A stretch of 64,000 nt of DNA. Origin: Lachnospiraceae bacterium (GTDB lineage Bacteria; Bacillota; Clostridia; Lachnospirales; Lachnospiraceae). Position 1 is the stretch's first letter. The number at the start of each line of letters is the position of its first letter. Shown here piece by piece: positions 55,459-63,455 of the stretch. The DNA is taken from assembly GCA_017518735.1 (NCBI GenBank), contig JAFWTY010000008.1:1-64000 (forward strand), given 5' to 3'. A program made the translations under genes and the position numbers. The notes beneath the pieces are model-generated. The model was not told the origin of the DNA, did not search any database, and saw only the letters and a list, made by a program, of their open reading frames with translations.

Positions 55459-56226
55459 TTACTTATCTTCACTTAGTTTCTTTGTTACTTCAACATCACC
55501 GATTGCATTGGAGATGTAGGTCATGGTCAGCATACAGAATACATAGGTCTGAATCGCTCCGGAGAACAGATCGAAATATACATGCAGTACTGCGGGCCAT
55601 CCGTATGCCACCTTCTGAAGCAGTCCGTATACAAGAGCCATCATAACCGTTCCGGAAAGCACGTTTGCGAACAAACGGAGGGACAAGGATACGGGAACCG
55701 CGAAATCACCGATTAAGTTAATCGGCAGCCACAGCGGGAACCACGGAGGCAACGGTGAACATTTGTCTTTCCAGATATCCTTCACGGAGTTGAAACGGAA
55801 CTCGTTGATATGGATCAATAAGAAGGTCACAATACCGAGCGGAAGGGTTACGCCGTAATCCGCTGTCGGAGGTCGTAAGCCCAAGAGACCTGAAATATTC
55901 GAAAACAGAATGAAAATAAAGATGGTTCCGATGTAGTTTCGGAAGCCTCTTCCCTTGGATCCCATGGTTTTTCCGACCATGCCATCCAGGAATTCTACGA
56001 TAATTTCAAGAAAATTCTGAAATCCTGACGGAATCTCGGTGGCTTTCTTGAATACATTTCCACCGATGATGAAGAATGCACAGAGTACAAGGACAACGAT
56101 GAGAAGACAAACATGCGAGGTGGTAATATAAACGGTCTGACCGAAGAGCTGATAAGAAAAGACTTCATGTATCATGAAATCCACTTTGTCGCCCGGGTCA
56201 GCGGCCAGCAGATAATTCTGCAGCAT
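55459..56226 (-). CDS. atpB: ATP synthase F0 a subunit
   Basis: 255 residues from the ATG at 56226 (AAGGAGG 8 nt upstream); a GTG three codons earlier would overlap the ribosome site. Five or six membrane helices; the conserved rotor-facing segment SLSLRLFANVLSGTVMMALVYGLL contains the essential Arg, and IQTYVFCMLTMTYISNAI lies near the C-terminus. Ion channel of F0. Followed by atpE 45 nt downstream. Confidence 0.95.
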   Translation of the reverse strand: MLQNYLLAADPGDKVDFMIHEVFSYQLFGQTVYITTSHVCLLIVVLVLCAFFIIGGNVFKKATEIPSGFQNFLEIIVEFLDGMVGKTMGSKGRGFRNYIGTIFIFILFSNISGLLGLRPPTADYGVTLPLGIVTFLLIHINEFRFNSVKDIWKDKCSPLPPWFPLWLPINLIGDFAVPVSLSLRLFANVLSGTVMMALVYGLLQKVAYGWPAVLHVYFDLFSGAIQTYVFCMLTMTYISNAIGDVEVTKKLSEDK

Positions 56227-56256
56227 ATTTGTCACCTCCTTGTCTTGTCGATTTAT

Positions 56257-56778
56257 CTATTCTTCGCTATCCGAGGTTGCTTCGGATTCTGCGGTATGAT
56301 CTGATTCTGATTCGTTTTCCGTTTCCGGTTCCTTCGCTTCCAAGGCTTCCGGTGTCTCTTCCGTAAGTTCCTCTTCGGGATATTCCTTATCCGCAAAATA
56401 CGGCGAAATACTCTTCGTAATCCTGTGAATGATCGGATTGCAGTAAGCCGCAAGTTTTGTCGAAAAGATTCCGAGGAAGGTTCCGATCGGGTTTAAAAAA
56501 GGTACCACGCACGCGATTGCGATTACCGCTCCGGCTATGAGAAGGCGAATGAGGGATGAACTGCGAATCCGTCTGTCTCCTCTTCCCTCGTCCAGATCAT
56601 CCACCAGAAGGCGAATACTCCGGGCCATGTAGAAGGTAAGTCCGAGGGATGCCAGCCATCCGAATGTCACTCCCAGAAGATAGGCGATTTTGTTTTCGCA
56701 AAACCACACACCGCTTGCCGCAAAAATGATGCACCAGAACGTATTTCCTATCCACAATTCAATCAGCGTCGGTGTCAT
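56257..56778 (-). CDS. AtpI-like membrane protein with acidic tail
   Basis: 173 residues from an ATG at 56778 with AAAGGGC nearby; a GTG ten codons earlier is possible. It overlaps the end of the upstream atpI-like gene. Four hydrophobic helices (ATP synthase I type: TLIELWIGNTFWCIIFAASG, AYLLGVTFGWLASLGLTFYMAR, LLIAGAVIAIACVVPF and a fourth near 110). The last about 45 residues are Glu/Ser-rich (SESDHTAESEATSDSEE) and look disordered. AtpI helps assemble the c ring, but two AtpI-like genes in a row are unusual. Confidence 0.8.
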   Translation of the reverse strand: MTPTLIELWIGNTFWCIIFAASGVWFCENKIAYLLGVTFGWLASLGLTFYMARSIRLLVDDLDEGRGDRRIRSSSLIRLLIAGAVIAIACVVPFLNPIGTFLGIFSTKLAAYCNPIIHRITKSISPYFADKEYPEEELTEETPEALEAKEPETENESESDHTAESEATSDSEE

Positions 56779-57031
56779 CTTTGCCCTTTTCTTTTCCCGC
56801 AAGGTCACGGTTTCTTACATCTTTTGAATCGTTTTGCAGCTCCTTTTTTACCAGGCGCCATACTCCCGTTCCTCCTGCCAGCGCTCCTATGAAAAACAGC
56901 GTGATGGCGAGAAACGAGGTTCCGAGCTTTTTGTCTAAATAATAGCCCAGAAAAAATAAAAGGCAGGTTGGGATTAGCATTGTAAGGCCAAACTGCGTAA
57001 TGAATGCAATTTTACGGAAAACTTTTGCCAT
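56759..57031 (-). CDS. atpI: AtpI/AtpZ-like F0 assembly protein
   Basis: 90 residues. Two membrane helices with the QFGLTMLIPTCLLFFLGYYLDKKLG and FLAITLFFIGALAGGTGVWRLVKKE motif of the AtpZ/AtpI (F0F1-ATPase subunit, putative Ca/Mg transporter) family, followed by a charged tail. First gene of the leftward atp operon, overlapping the next by about 20 nt. Thought to help c-ring assembly or bring Mg. Confidence 0.88.
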   Translation of the reverse strand: MAKVFRKIAFITQFGLTMLIPTCLLFFLGYYLDKKLGTSFLAITLFFIGALAGGTGVWRLVKKELQNDSKDVRNRDLAGKEKGKDDTDAD

Positions 57032-57057
57032 TTGCCCACACCCCGCTCACTTTATCC

Positions 57058-57086
57058 ATTATATAAAAAGAAAAAAATAATGTCTA
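57058..57086 (-). promoter_or_regulatory. Promoter of the atp operon
   Basis: Minus strand: TAGACA (57086-57081), 17-nt T-rich spacer, TATAAT (57063-57058), 27 nt before the atpI ATG. Divergent from the DUF402 gene. Confidence 0.6.
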
Positions 57087-57185
57087 TGTGGAAATTGCAT
57101 TTTTTTGGAAAAAATACCTTGTCTTTCGGGGATTGTTTGTTATTTATCAAACGCAACAATCTCTTTCGGAAGTCATCTTATTTCG

Positions 57186-57214
57186 TTGTCAAAAATACCT
57201 GCCCGTGCTATGAT
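57186..57214 (+). promoter_or_regulatory. Promoter of the DUF402 gene
   Basis: TTGTCA, 17-nt spacer, TATGAT (57209-57214), 45 nt before the ATG. Confidence 0.6.
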
Positions 57215-57258
57215 TGGTTTAAGTATCGTTCAGCCCGCAATCGAAAAGAGGTACACTT

Positions 57259-57759
57259 ATGGAACCTTTACGAATTTACCGGAAACGACTGATCCCAAAT
57301 GAATGCATTCTGCTAAAAGACGACGTGGTTCTTCTGTGCAACGAAGAATTCATTGTCACGCGCTGGAAAACGCTCAAACCGCGCAAAGATTTTTCCCATG
57401 GATTTTCCGTATATTGTTTAAAAGAAGGCATAAAAGTCAGCAAGTTCTACAAGCCGGACGAGACCCTTCTTTACTGGTACTGCGACGTTGTGGATTACGA
57501 CATCGATGTGGAGGAAAACACCTGCACAACGACGGATATCTTAGTGGATGTGGTGGTTTATCCGGATGGTTCCTCAAGAATTCTGGATCTGGACGAACTT
57601 GCGGATGCACATAAGCGCGGACTGATCGACGACGCTACCATGTACTCCGCCCTGCACCGTGCCGACAAACTGGTCAGCGACATTTATGCAGGCAAATTCA
57701 AAAAATACAAAGACCTGGTGGATTATCTCGAAAATAATCACGACAACCAGGAATCATAA
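57259..57759 (+). CDS. DUF402-family protein
   Basis: 166 residues; GAGG 7 nt before ATG. Acidic catalytic-like block YWYCDVVDYDIDVEENTCTTTDILVDVVVYPDG, typical of DUF402 (nucleoside-tri/diphosphatase YgaC and related fluorophosphatase folds), with D and E clusters that could hold metal. C-terminal helix LADAHKRGLIDDATMYSALHRADKLVSDI is the family's usual ending. Cytoplasmic, monocistronic. Confidence 0.85.
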   Translation: MEPLRIYRKRLIPNECILLKDDVVLLCNEEFIVTRWKTLKPRKDFSHGFSVYCLKEGIKVSKFYKPDETLLYWYCDVVDYDIDVEENTCTTTDILVDVVVYPDGSSRILDLDELADAHKRGLIDDATMYSALHRADKLVSDIYAGKFKKYKDLVDYLENNHDNQES

Positions 57760-57770
57760 ATGGCATAAAG

Positions 57771-57798
57771 AAAGCCGCCGGAAATCCGGCGGCTTTTT
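57771..57798. terminator. Terminator between DUF402 gene and the FHA-ABC gene
   Basis: GCCGCCGG / CCGGCGGC with AAAT loop and flanking A and T runs, convergent genes on both sides. Confidence 0.85.
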
Positions 57799-57815
57799 CT
57801 GTTTCTAACGATAAT

Positions 57816-60161
57816 TTAGGCTTTCTCTTTTTTGATGGAAATCAAAACGAGTCTTGCGAGTACCAGGAAAAGGACGGTAAACAAAACCAGAATTAGCCAG
57901 GACTTGATTAAGTGCCATTCCGTAAAATCGTAAAATTTTTCCGCATCGTGCGGAACCGGAAGGCCTTCCTGCTGCAGTCTCATCTGCAGGCTGTTTAAGT
58001 TTGCCGTGGTTCCGAAACCTTCCATACTCCAACGGCAGACCGCCAGCCAGGAAATCAGTTCCGTCGCTCCATCCAGCTTGAAAATCAGGCCGGAGAACAG
58101 GATCTGCGGCATCAAAAGAATCGGCGCCACCGTCATCGCACGGTCCGCATTCGTAAACAGGGACGATACAAAAAGTCCCATCGCCGTGGAAGCAACCGCG
58201 GTAAAGAAGGTGGTAAGGAAAAGCTCGTAGAACGATCCTGCCATCATTCCCTTGTCCGGTAAGCCGACCAGCAAAGCAAAAACGATGATAATCAAAAGGC
58301 TCTGGATGATGCACATGATTCCCAGCACCAGAATCTTGGATAACAAGTAGGCATTTAACGACAGCCCCGTCATATATTCTCGTTTTGTGATATTTCTCTC
58401 CTTACAAACTTCCTGAATGGCATTGAGCATGCCGACCCAGAATGCGGAACATGACAGCGCGAACAGCAAACTCTTCGTCATTTCGTATTGTTCAAACTGT
58501 TTTCCGTCGGCCACCAACGAAATCAAAACAGCCAGGATTGGTGCCTGGAACAGTAGCAAAAGCAATCGTTGTCGGTCGTTTACGACGAGTTTTAGGTAGC
58601 GGGCGCAAAGGACCGGTAACTGAAAACTCTTTTTGCCGGAGGAGGACGAAACGTTTCCGGAGGTCATCCTTGCCGGTCCGGATTTCGTTGCGGTCTGATC
58701 GTAGCGGGTTCTCCATGCCACTGCGTGGTCGTTGATCATGTTATAGACATCCACGACATCCGAAACACCGAAGAAACGAAGGGCCTCATCGTAGGAACCG
58801 AAGAAGCAGAGATTTCCGCCCTTGCCCATGAACAGGATTTTATCGCAAAGCTTCAGCTGAAGCGTACTGTGTGTTACCAGAATTACCGTCTTTCCGCCGT
58901 TTGCCATCTCGCGAAGCGACTTCATTAAATTACGTTCCGTTCCGGGATCCAGTCCGGAAGCAGGCTCGTCCAAGAAGAGAAGCTTCGGGTCGGAAAGAAG
59001 CTCTACGGCGATACTTGCTCTCTTTCTCTGACCGCCGCTCAGTGCCTTGATGTAGCTGTTTTTCTTTTCCGTCAGTTCCACGAGAGCGATTGCTCTGTTG
59101 ATGGCAGCCTCACGTTCTTCCTTGGAGGCATCCTTCGGCAGACGAAGTTTTGCGGTATAGGAAAGCATGTCATACAAAGTGAGGTTGTCAAATACGATGT
59201 CGGACTGCGGAACGTAGCCGATCAGTTTTTTTAACGTATCGAAGTTCTGGTAGAGGTTGACTCCGTTGATGTATACATTTCCCTGTGAAGGCGGCAGATA
59301 ACCGCACATGCAGTTAAGGATCGTCGATTTACCGGCACCGGAACCACCGATGATAGCCACCAGTTCACCGGGTTTGATATTGACGCTTACGTTGTTGCCG
59401 GTTACACATCTCTTTCTGCCTCTTCCGCGCGTAATTACGACGTTTGCCGTATCGACGGTAATACCGGTTTTGTAACAGCAGTAAGAAATTGAGTTTCCAG
59501 TGAAGATCAGCTTCGAGTTGGTGATGAAAATGACGTCTTTTTCATGGAGAAGCGCCTTTCCGTAAACGCGCTGATTGTTCAGAATGATTCCGTTCGTGCT
59601 TCCGTTATCGATGATAAAGTACTGTCCGTTCTCCATAACAACCCGGGCATGCAGTCTGGAAACGCTGATATGCGGAAGAACGATATCGTTGTTTGCGCTA
59701 CGACCGATCCGGATTTCCTGTTTTCCCGCAAGCGGCAATGAATACCACTGGTTGCCAGACTCCTGCGAACCAAATACAAAAAGCACACCCGACTGCGTCG
59801 TCTGCACACGGTCGTCAATACGAATAAAATCACCGTCACATAAATCCTTGGAGCGGATAAAAATGTTGTTGTAAATCAATCCGTTCCGGCTCGGCTCACG
59901 CGTATATGCGCCCCTGTCTTCCATTACCCAGCGGCCACCCTTAAAAATGAAACAGCCGTGCTCTCTCGAAGCAAGCGGAGATGTCAATACGATGTCGTTT
60001 GACTCGCTTCTTCCGAAGGTAATGCATACCTTGTGGAAATCATTCAGCCAGAAACTGCGTGGCTGATTGCTTCCGTCAAAAACAGTCACAAGAATGTTAT
60101 ACGGAACCGTTGCCTGCTGCGGTGCAACCGGTGTGTATATTGTTCTGTCGATTTCACTCAT
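57816..60161 (-). CDS. ABC-2 type exporter with two N-terminal FHA domains
   Basis: 781 residues. FHA1 about 25-105 (ITFGRSESNDIVLTSPLASREHG), FHA2 about 140-215 (IRIGRSANNDIVLPHISVSRLHA, DNGSTNGIILNNQRV), ABC ATPase about 230-460 with GGSGAGKS, YVPQSDIVFDNLT, ALSGGQRKRASIAVEL and LLFLDEPASGLDPGT, then an ABC-2 (ABCG-like) membrane domain with six helices (about 535-775). FHA domains bind phosphothreonine, so a Ser/Thr kinase should control transport; no kinase is in the window. Both FHA motifs keep GRS and the S/H residues. The substrate is unknown. Confidence 0.93.
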   Translation of the reverse strand: MSEIDRTIYTPVAPQQATVPYNILVTVFDGSNQPRSFWLNDFHKVCITFGRSESNDIVLTSPLASREHGCFIFKGGRWVMEDRGAYTREPSRNGLIYNNIFIRSKDLCDGDFIRIDDRVQTTQSGVLFVFGSQESGNQWYSLPLAGKQEIRIGRSANNDIVLPHISVSRLHARVVMENGQYFIIDNGSTNGIILNNQRVYGKALLHEKDVIFITNSKLIFTGNSISYCCYKTGITVDTANVVITRGRGRKRCVTGNNVSVNIKPGELVAIIGGSGAGKSTILNCMCGYLPPSQGNVYINGVNLYQNFDTLKKLIGYVPQSDIVFDNLTLYDMLSYTAKLRLPKDASKEEREAAINRAIALVELTEKKNSYIKALSGGQRKRASIAVELLSDPKLLFLDEPASGLDPGTERNLMKSLREMANGGKTVILVTHSTLQLKLCDKILFMGKGGNLCFFGSYDEALRFFGVSDVVDVYNMINDHAVAWRTRYDQTATKSGPARMTSGNVSSSSGKKSFQLPVLCARYLKLVVNDRQRLLLLLFQAPILAVLISLVADGKQFEQYEMTKSLLFALSCSAFWVGMLNAIQEVCKERNITKREYMTGLSLNAYLLSKILVLGIMCIIQSLLIIIVFALLVGLPDKGMMAGSFYELFLTTFFTAVASTAMGLFVSSLFTNADRAMTVAPILLMPQILFSGLIFKLDGATELISWLAVCRWSMEGFGTTANLNSLQMRLQQEGLPVPHDAEKFYDFTEWHLIKSWLILVLFTVLFLVLARLVLISIKKEKA

Positions 60162-60323
60162 GGTATCTTTCGGATTCCCTTCATAATGATTAAAATAGAA
60201 AAACTCATAGTATAGACGGATTTATTATACTCCCGGGTTATCTTTCTGAACAATATCAAAGTTTTTTGAAATTTAATTTATATTTAAAGTTCATTTAAGG
60301 TTCGACGGATATACTCATAACCA

Positions 60324-60425
60324 TAGAATAAAAAGCCGGTTAGAAACCGGCAGTGACACAATCCATTTACTTCATATTTTCCATCCCCTTTTTCTCCGCC
60401 TCCCTGTACGGGAGGCGGTTTTTTT
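60324..60425 (+). ncRNA. Candidate small RNA ending in a strong terminator
   Basis: No gene reads toward it. It contains GCCGGTT / AACCGGC hairpin (60335-60351), an unstructured pyrimidine-rich middle, and a perfect terminator CCGCCTCCC / GGGAGGCGG (60396-60418) followed by seven T. A weak promoter-like pair (TTCGAC 60301, TAGAAT 60324) precedes it. Whether it is transcribed is unproven. The 60162-60535 gap otherwise holds the antitoxin promoter. Confidence 0.4.
60396..60425 (+). terminator. Orphan Rho-independent terminator
   Basis: CCGCCTCCC, TGTAC loop, GGGAGGCGG, TTTTTTT. No rightward gene lies upstream of it for more than 2 kb. Confidence 0.8.
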
Positions 60426-60480
60426 GAAAAGGTATTCTCGGTTCGCAATTCAACGAACAATTCTATCTGCAAAAACCCTC

Positions 60481-60509
60481 TTGTTTTTCCCGTAATATCA
60501 TGGTATTAT
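60481..60509 (+). promoter_or_regulatory. Promoter of the toxin-antitoxin operon
   Basis: TTGTTT (60481-60486), 17-nt spacer, TATTAT (60504-60509). Confidence 0.5.
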
Positions 60510-60511
60510 TA

Positions 60512-60527
60512 TCCCACAATTATGGGA
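60512..60527. promoter_or_regulatory. Palindromic operator of the toxin-antitoxin operon
   Basis: TCCCACAATTATGGGA, an inverted repeat TCCCA/TGGGA with AATT centre, between the -10 box and the ribosome site GGAGG of the antitoxin. A typical binding site for an antitoxin that represses its own operon. Confidence 0.5.
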
Positions 60528-60535
60528 GGATTATT

Positions 60536-60796
60536 ATGCCGCAAATTATTCCAATTAAGAATCTAAAAGACACTTCCAGCGTTTCCGAATTATGCCACAA
60601 TACCACTGAGCCGATTTTTATTACCAAAAATGGCTACGGTGATATGGTTTTAATGAGTATGGAACTTTATGAAAAACTTGCGAAGCGCCTGGAATTATAC
60701 AACGAAATAGCCATTTCCGAAGAACAGATAAAACAAGGGAAAACAAAGGATGCTCAAAAATCATTAACAGAAACAAGGAAAAAATATGGTCTATAA
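60536..60796 (+). CDS. Phd/YefM-type antitoxin
   Basis: 86 residues from the ATG at 60536 (GGAGG 5 nt upstream). PIKNLKDTSSVSELCHNTTEPIFITKNGYGDMVLMSMELYEKL is the Phd/YefM DNA-binding domain pattern (IxKNGxGxxVLxSxxxYE). The C-terminal tail is helical and charged and would wrap the toxin. Overlaps the toxin gene by 11 nt. Confidence 0.88.
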   Translation: MPQIIPIKNLKDTSSVSELCHNTTEPIFITKNGYGDMVLMSMELYEKLAKRLELYNEIAISEEQIKQGKTKDAQKSLTETRKKYGL

Positions 60797-61091
60797 TCTC
60801 TTAATCACAGAGAAGGCCGCCGGGCAAATAGACCAACTTACCGATTATCTGGTAAACACTCTAAAAAACCCCGATGCGGCCCTTCATTTTCTTGACGAAC
60901 TCGATTCAATCTATCAACGTTTTAAAACAAATCCCTTTCAATTCCCCAAAGCATCTGATTTATTTCTCCCTGACAAAGAATATCGCGAAGCAATTCTCCT
61001 CAAAATGTCATATCGAGTTATTTTCCGTATTGAAGAAAAAACTGTTTACATTATCTGTGTATTCCATACACTAGAGGATTGCCTCGGTTAA
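60786..61091 (+). CDS. ParE/RelE-type toxin
   Basis: 101 residues. NLLITEKAAGQIDQLTDYLVNTLKNPDAALHFLDELD is the ParE N-terminal helical hairpin; YREAILLKMSYRVIFRIEEKTVYIICVFHTLED is the C-terminal beta sheet with the family's YRVIF and V-x-H motif. ParE proteins poison gyrase, RelE proteins cut mRNA; the sequence leans to ParE-like. The stop lies inside the end of the convergent gene at 61071-62081. Confidence 0.88.
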   Translation: MVYNLLITEKAAGQIDQLTDYLVNTLKNPDAALHFLDELDSIYQRFKTNPFQFPKASDLFLPDKEYREAILLKMSYRVIFRIEEKTVYIICVFHTLEDCLG

Positions 61092-62081
61092 AATCATGCC
61101 GGTCACATCTTCCATAACAATCGAATTTGGATTCTGTGTCTGCTGTGTTTCAGACGTTGTCTGCATATCTGTCGCCCGTGATGATGTGGCAGGCGTATTT
61201 GCCGCAGCAATTATCATCCCAACCAAAGCAAGAATTCCTCCGCCAACAAAACATGCTATTTTAATCGGCATGCGCTTATCTGCGCCCAGCATTCCACCCA
61301 AAAACTCCGTGCAGGCAGGAGTTATCGCTGCCGCTCCGAGAATCATCAGTATTGCACCTATCGGTGATACGGCAAATTCAACCAGTGCCATCAGGATAAT
61401 GACACCTGCAACAATCCACTGCGCAATCGTGCCTTTCCGAAACAGTCTTTCGGTAAGGGACATTTCTTCCCAGCTCTTTGCCGGTTTCGTGAGCGCTGCC
61501 TGAACAGCTACCGGTTGCCCGGCATTGACTCCCGCCTGACCGGCTGCCGTACCCGCCTGAGCCAAATTCATCCCCGTCTGCTGCAAAGACACATCCTCTT
61601 CCACTTCCGGCTGATCCACAATAATACTGGGCCTTCCGGTCCAGGATGCATTGATTTCCACATATTCCTTGCTTTTCGGAACAATAAATGTCTTATTGTG
61701 GTTTATTTTTCCGATTTTAAGTACAATTACATGCTGTCCGGGCGGGAGACGAAATTTGAGTGTCTGACCGTCTGTCATGACATCCCTCTGCCTGGATGTT
61801 GCCAGCCTGACCACCATGCACACGTTTGGATTATTTGTAGTGTAGTGAACAATTAACGTATTTCCGGCCGGATCTGTTCTTTGGGCCCTTTTTTCCTCTT
61901 TTTCACGAAGTATTCTTGCTAGCCTTGCTTCCTCTTCTTTACGTTTCTCCGCTTCTGATTCCAGCCTACGATTACGTACATCAAAATCAATCTCCTGATA
62001 ATCACAATATGGACAAGAATACACTTCATTGTCTTCCGAAACAAGTTTCCCTTTACATCTTGGACAAACCATACTTTTCAT
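61071..62081 (-). CDS. Zinc-ribbon membrane protein with PEGA-like domain
   Basis: 336 residues; GGGAGG before ATG. N-terminal zinc ribbon CPRCKGKLVSEDNEVYSCPYCDYQEIDF, a charged coil (EAEKRKEEEARLARIL), a beta-rich domain (VHYTTNNPNVCMVVRLATSRQRDVMTDGQTLKFRLPPGQHVIVLKIG), an Ala/Gln-rich linker, and three membrane helices (about 217-302). The last about 20 residues are encoded in antisense to the ParE gene, so the toxin pair may have been inserted at, and altered, the 3' end. Function unknown. Confidence 0.7.
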   Translation of the reverse strand: MKSMVCPRCKGKLVSEDNEVYSCPYCDYQEIDFDVRNRRLESEAEKRKEEEARLARILREKEEKRAQRTDPAGNTLIVHYTTNNPNVCMVVRLATSRQRDVMTDGQTLKFRLPPGQHVIVLKIGKINHNKTFIVPKSKEYVEINASWTGRPSIIVDQPEVEEDVSLQQTGMNLAQAGTAAGQAGVNAGQPVAVQAALTKPAKSWEEMSLTERLFRKGTIAQWIVAGVIILMALVEFAVSPIGAILMILGAAAITPACTEFLGGMLGADKRMPIKIACFVGGGILALVGMIIAAANTPATSSRATDMQTTSETQQTQNPNSIVMEDVTGMILTEAIL

Positions 62082-62184
62082 CGTATGATACCTCCCTTCT
62101 GTTTTTTTTCAATTTTAGCCCATTTTGTTCTATCTTTCAATGGTCACAAAGTCCGGTTATTATAATATTTTCGAGGATTTTTTA

Positions 62185-62391
62185 ATGAAGAAATTAGAGC
62201 GATTGAGAAATTTAAGAGAGGATCACGATCTGACACAGAAACAGATTGGGGAAATCCTGAACATCTCCCAGCGTTCATATGCCCATTATGAGGCCGGAAC
62301 AAGAGAGATTCCTATTGATATGCTGATTCGCCTCGCTGATTACTATAAAGTCAGTCTCGATTATCTTACAAGCAGAACAGATAAAAAATAA
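62185..62391 (+). CDS. Small XRE-family regulator
   Basis: 68 residues from the ATG at 62185 (GAGGA 6 nt upstream; the frame is open further upstream). KLERLRNLREDHDLTQKQIGEILNISQRSYAHYEAGTREIPIDMLIRLADYYKVSLDYL is a complete helix-turn-helix 3 domain, similar in size to phage Cro-type repressors. Divergent from the zinc-ribbon membrane gene at 62081. Confidence 0.9.
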   Translation: MKKLERLRNLREDHDLTQKQIGEILNISQRSYAHYEAGTREIPIDMLIRLADYYKVSLDYLTSRTDKK

Positions 62392-62403
62392 TCCTCTGCT
62401 TCA

Positions 62404-62446
62404 AACCCCAGCCATGCAAAGGGAGGCGCATGACTGAGGTTTTTTT
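62404..62446 (+). terminator. Terminator of the XRE gene
   Basis: AACCCCAGCCATGC / GCATGACTGAGGTT imperfect stem followed by TTTTTT. Confidence 0.7.
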
Positions 62447-62463
62447 CAATCAAATTATTGTTC

Positions 62464-63207
62464 TTATTCCTGATAGACAAACAGAATTTTCTTATCTTTC
62501 CAGATGTCATCACTAAACTCAAATTCTATTTCCTTTGCGTTATCCGGAACAACAAAGAATGCTTTTCCTGTTGATTTTCTACCGGGCGATAACGTAGCGG
62601 ACAGGTCTTCGTCAAGATTACAATACCAGTCACATTCATAGCCGTCTGCGTAACAATCAAAGGATGTCGATGCCACAATCTGATCGGATCCGGAAATATT
62701 CTCCACTTCTACCTCAATGTAAACTATTTTGGTATTCGGCTTCTGTTCATAGAACTCATTATCGTTTATATGTACTCCTTTGTTAAGGTATGTAACTTTC
62801 CAGTTCGATCCTTCCACAACATCTCCGACATAAAACTTCTTCCCGTCTTTATTTTTCTTTACACCGGTCTCTTCTTCCTCTTCCTCGCTGCTTTGTCCAA
62901 AAAGCTCTCCCCAGGAAAATGTTGATTCTTCTTCGGTAATCGTGGTTTGATTGTTATCCGCAACAATTGTGTTTCCCGAAGGAGTCTGTACTTCACGCAA
63001 ACCTTCCATGATGCCGATCCCAAAAATCACCGCCGCGCTAAGCAAACCAACAACCGACAGAATAATGCCCACCAGACCCATTTTGTCTTTTTTTGTAACC
63101 AGTGCAATGATTCCGAATATAATGGACAGAATTCCCGGAATGATTCCGATTACCTTCCAAGATGTAGCAATTGCTATTATTCCCAAAACAAGTGAAGCAA
63201 CTCCCAT
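62464..63207 (-). CDS. Membrane protein with DUF4190-like helices and DUF4352-like domain
   Basis: 247 residues; GGAGG before ATG. Two or three N-terminal hydrophobic helices (about 2-65, VLGIIAIATSWKVIGIIPGILSIIFG) of DUF4190 type, then a Glu-rich linker and a beta-sandwich (from about residue 120: GKKFYVGDVVEGSNWKVTYLNKGVHINDNEF, VEVENISGSDQIVASTSF, LSPGRKSTGKAFFVVPDNAKEIEF) of DUF4352 type, as in Telomere-length/immunodominant antigen-like lipoproteins. Extracytoplasmic domain expected. Function unknown. Confidence 0.75.
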   Translation of the reverse strand: MGVASLVLGIIAIATSWKVIGIIPGILSIIFGIIALVTKKDKMGLVGIILSVVGLLSAAVIFGIGIMEGLREVQTPSGNTIVADNNQTTITEEESTFSWGELFGQSSEEEEEETGVKKNKDGKKFYVGDVVEGSNWKVTYLNKGVHINDNEFYEQKPNTKIVYIEVEVENISGSDQIVASTSFDCYADGYECDWYCNLDEDLSATLSPGRKSTGKAFFVVPDNAKEIEFEFSDDIWKDKKILFVYQE

Positions 63208-63390
63208 AATCTATATCCTCCTCTCCGAAATATATTTCCGAATGATAGAAATATCATAACAAATACGTAGTTATTGCGTTTCCACCGCCATGGTGGCAAT
63301 TTCATTTTTCACTTTTTGAAAAATACCACTCTCTCCTTTTCACTTATTGTCATGGATGGTTTTATTTACCCGCGGTATATTATCTACAAT

Positions 63391-63410
63391 CCTTCAGGGA
63401 ACGCTGAAGG
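63391..63410 (+). promoter_or_regulatory. Hairpin in the leader of the flotillin-like gene
   Basis: CCTTCAG / CTGAAGG stem with 6-nt loop, without a U-run, about 45 nt upstream of the ATG. A possible mRNA-stability or regulatory structure. Confidence 0.35.
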
Positions 63411-63455
63411 GGAGCGTAAAAGGGCAAACATATATCACCAAAAGGAGGGTTGAAT

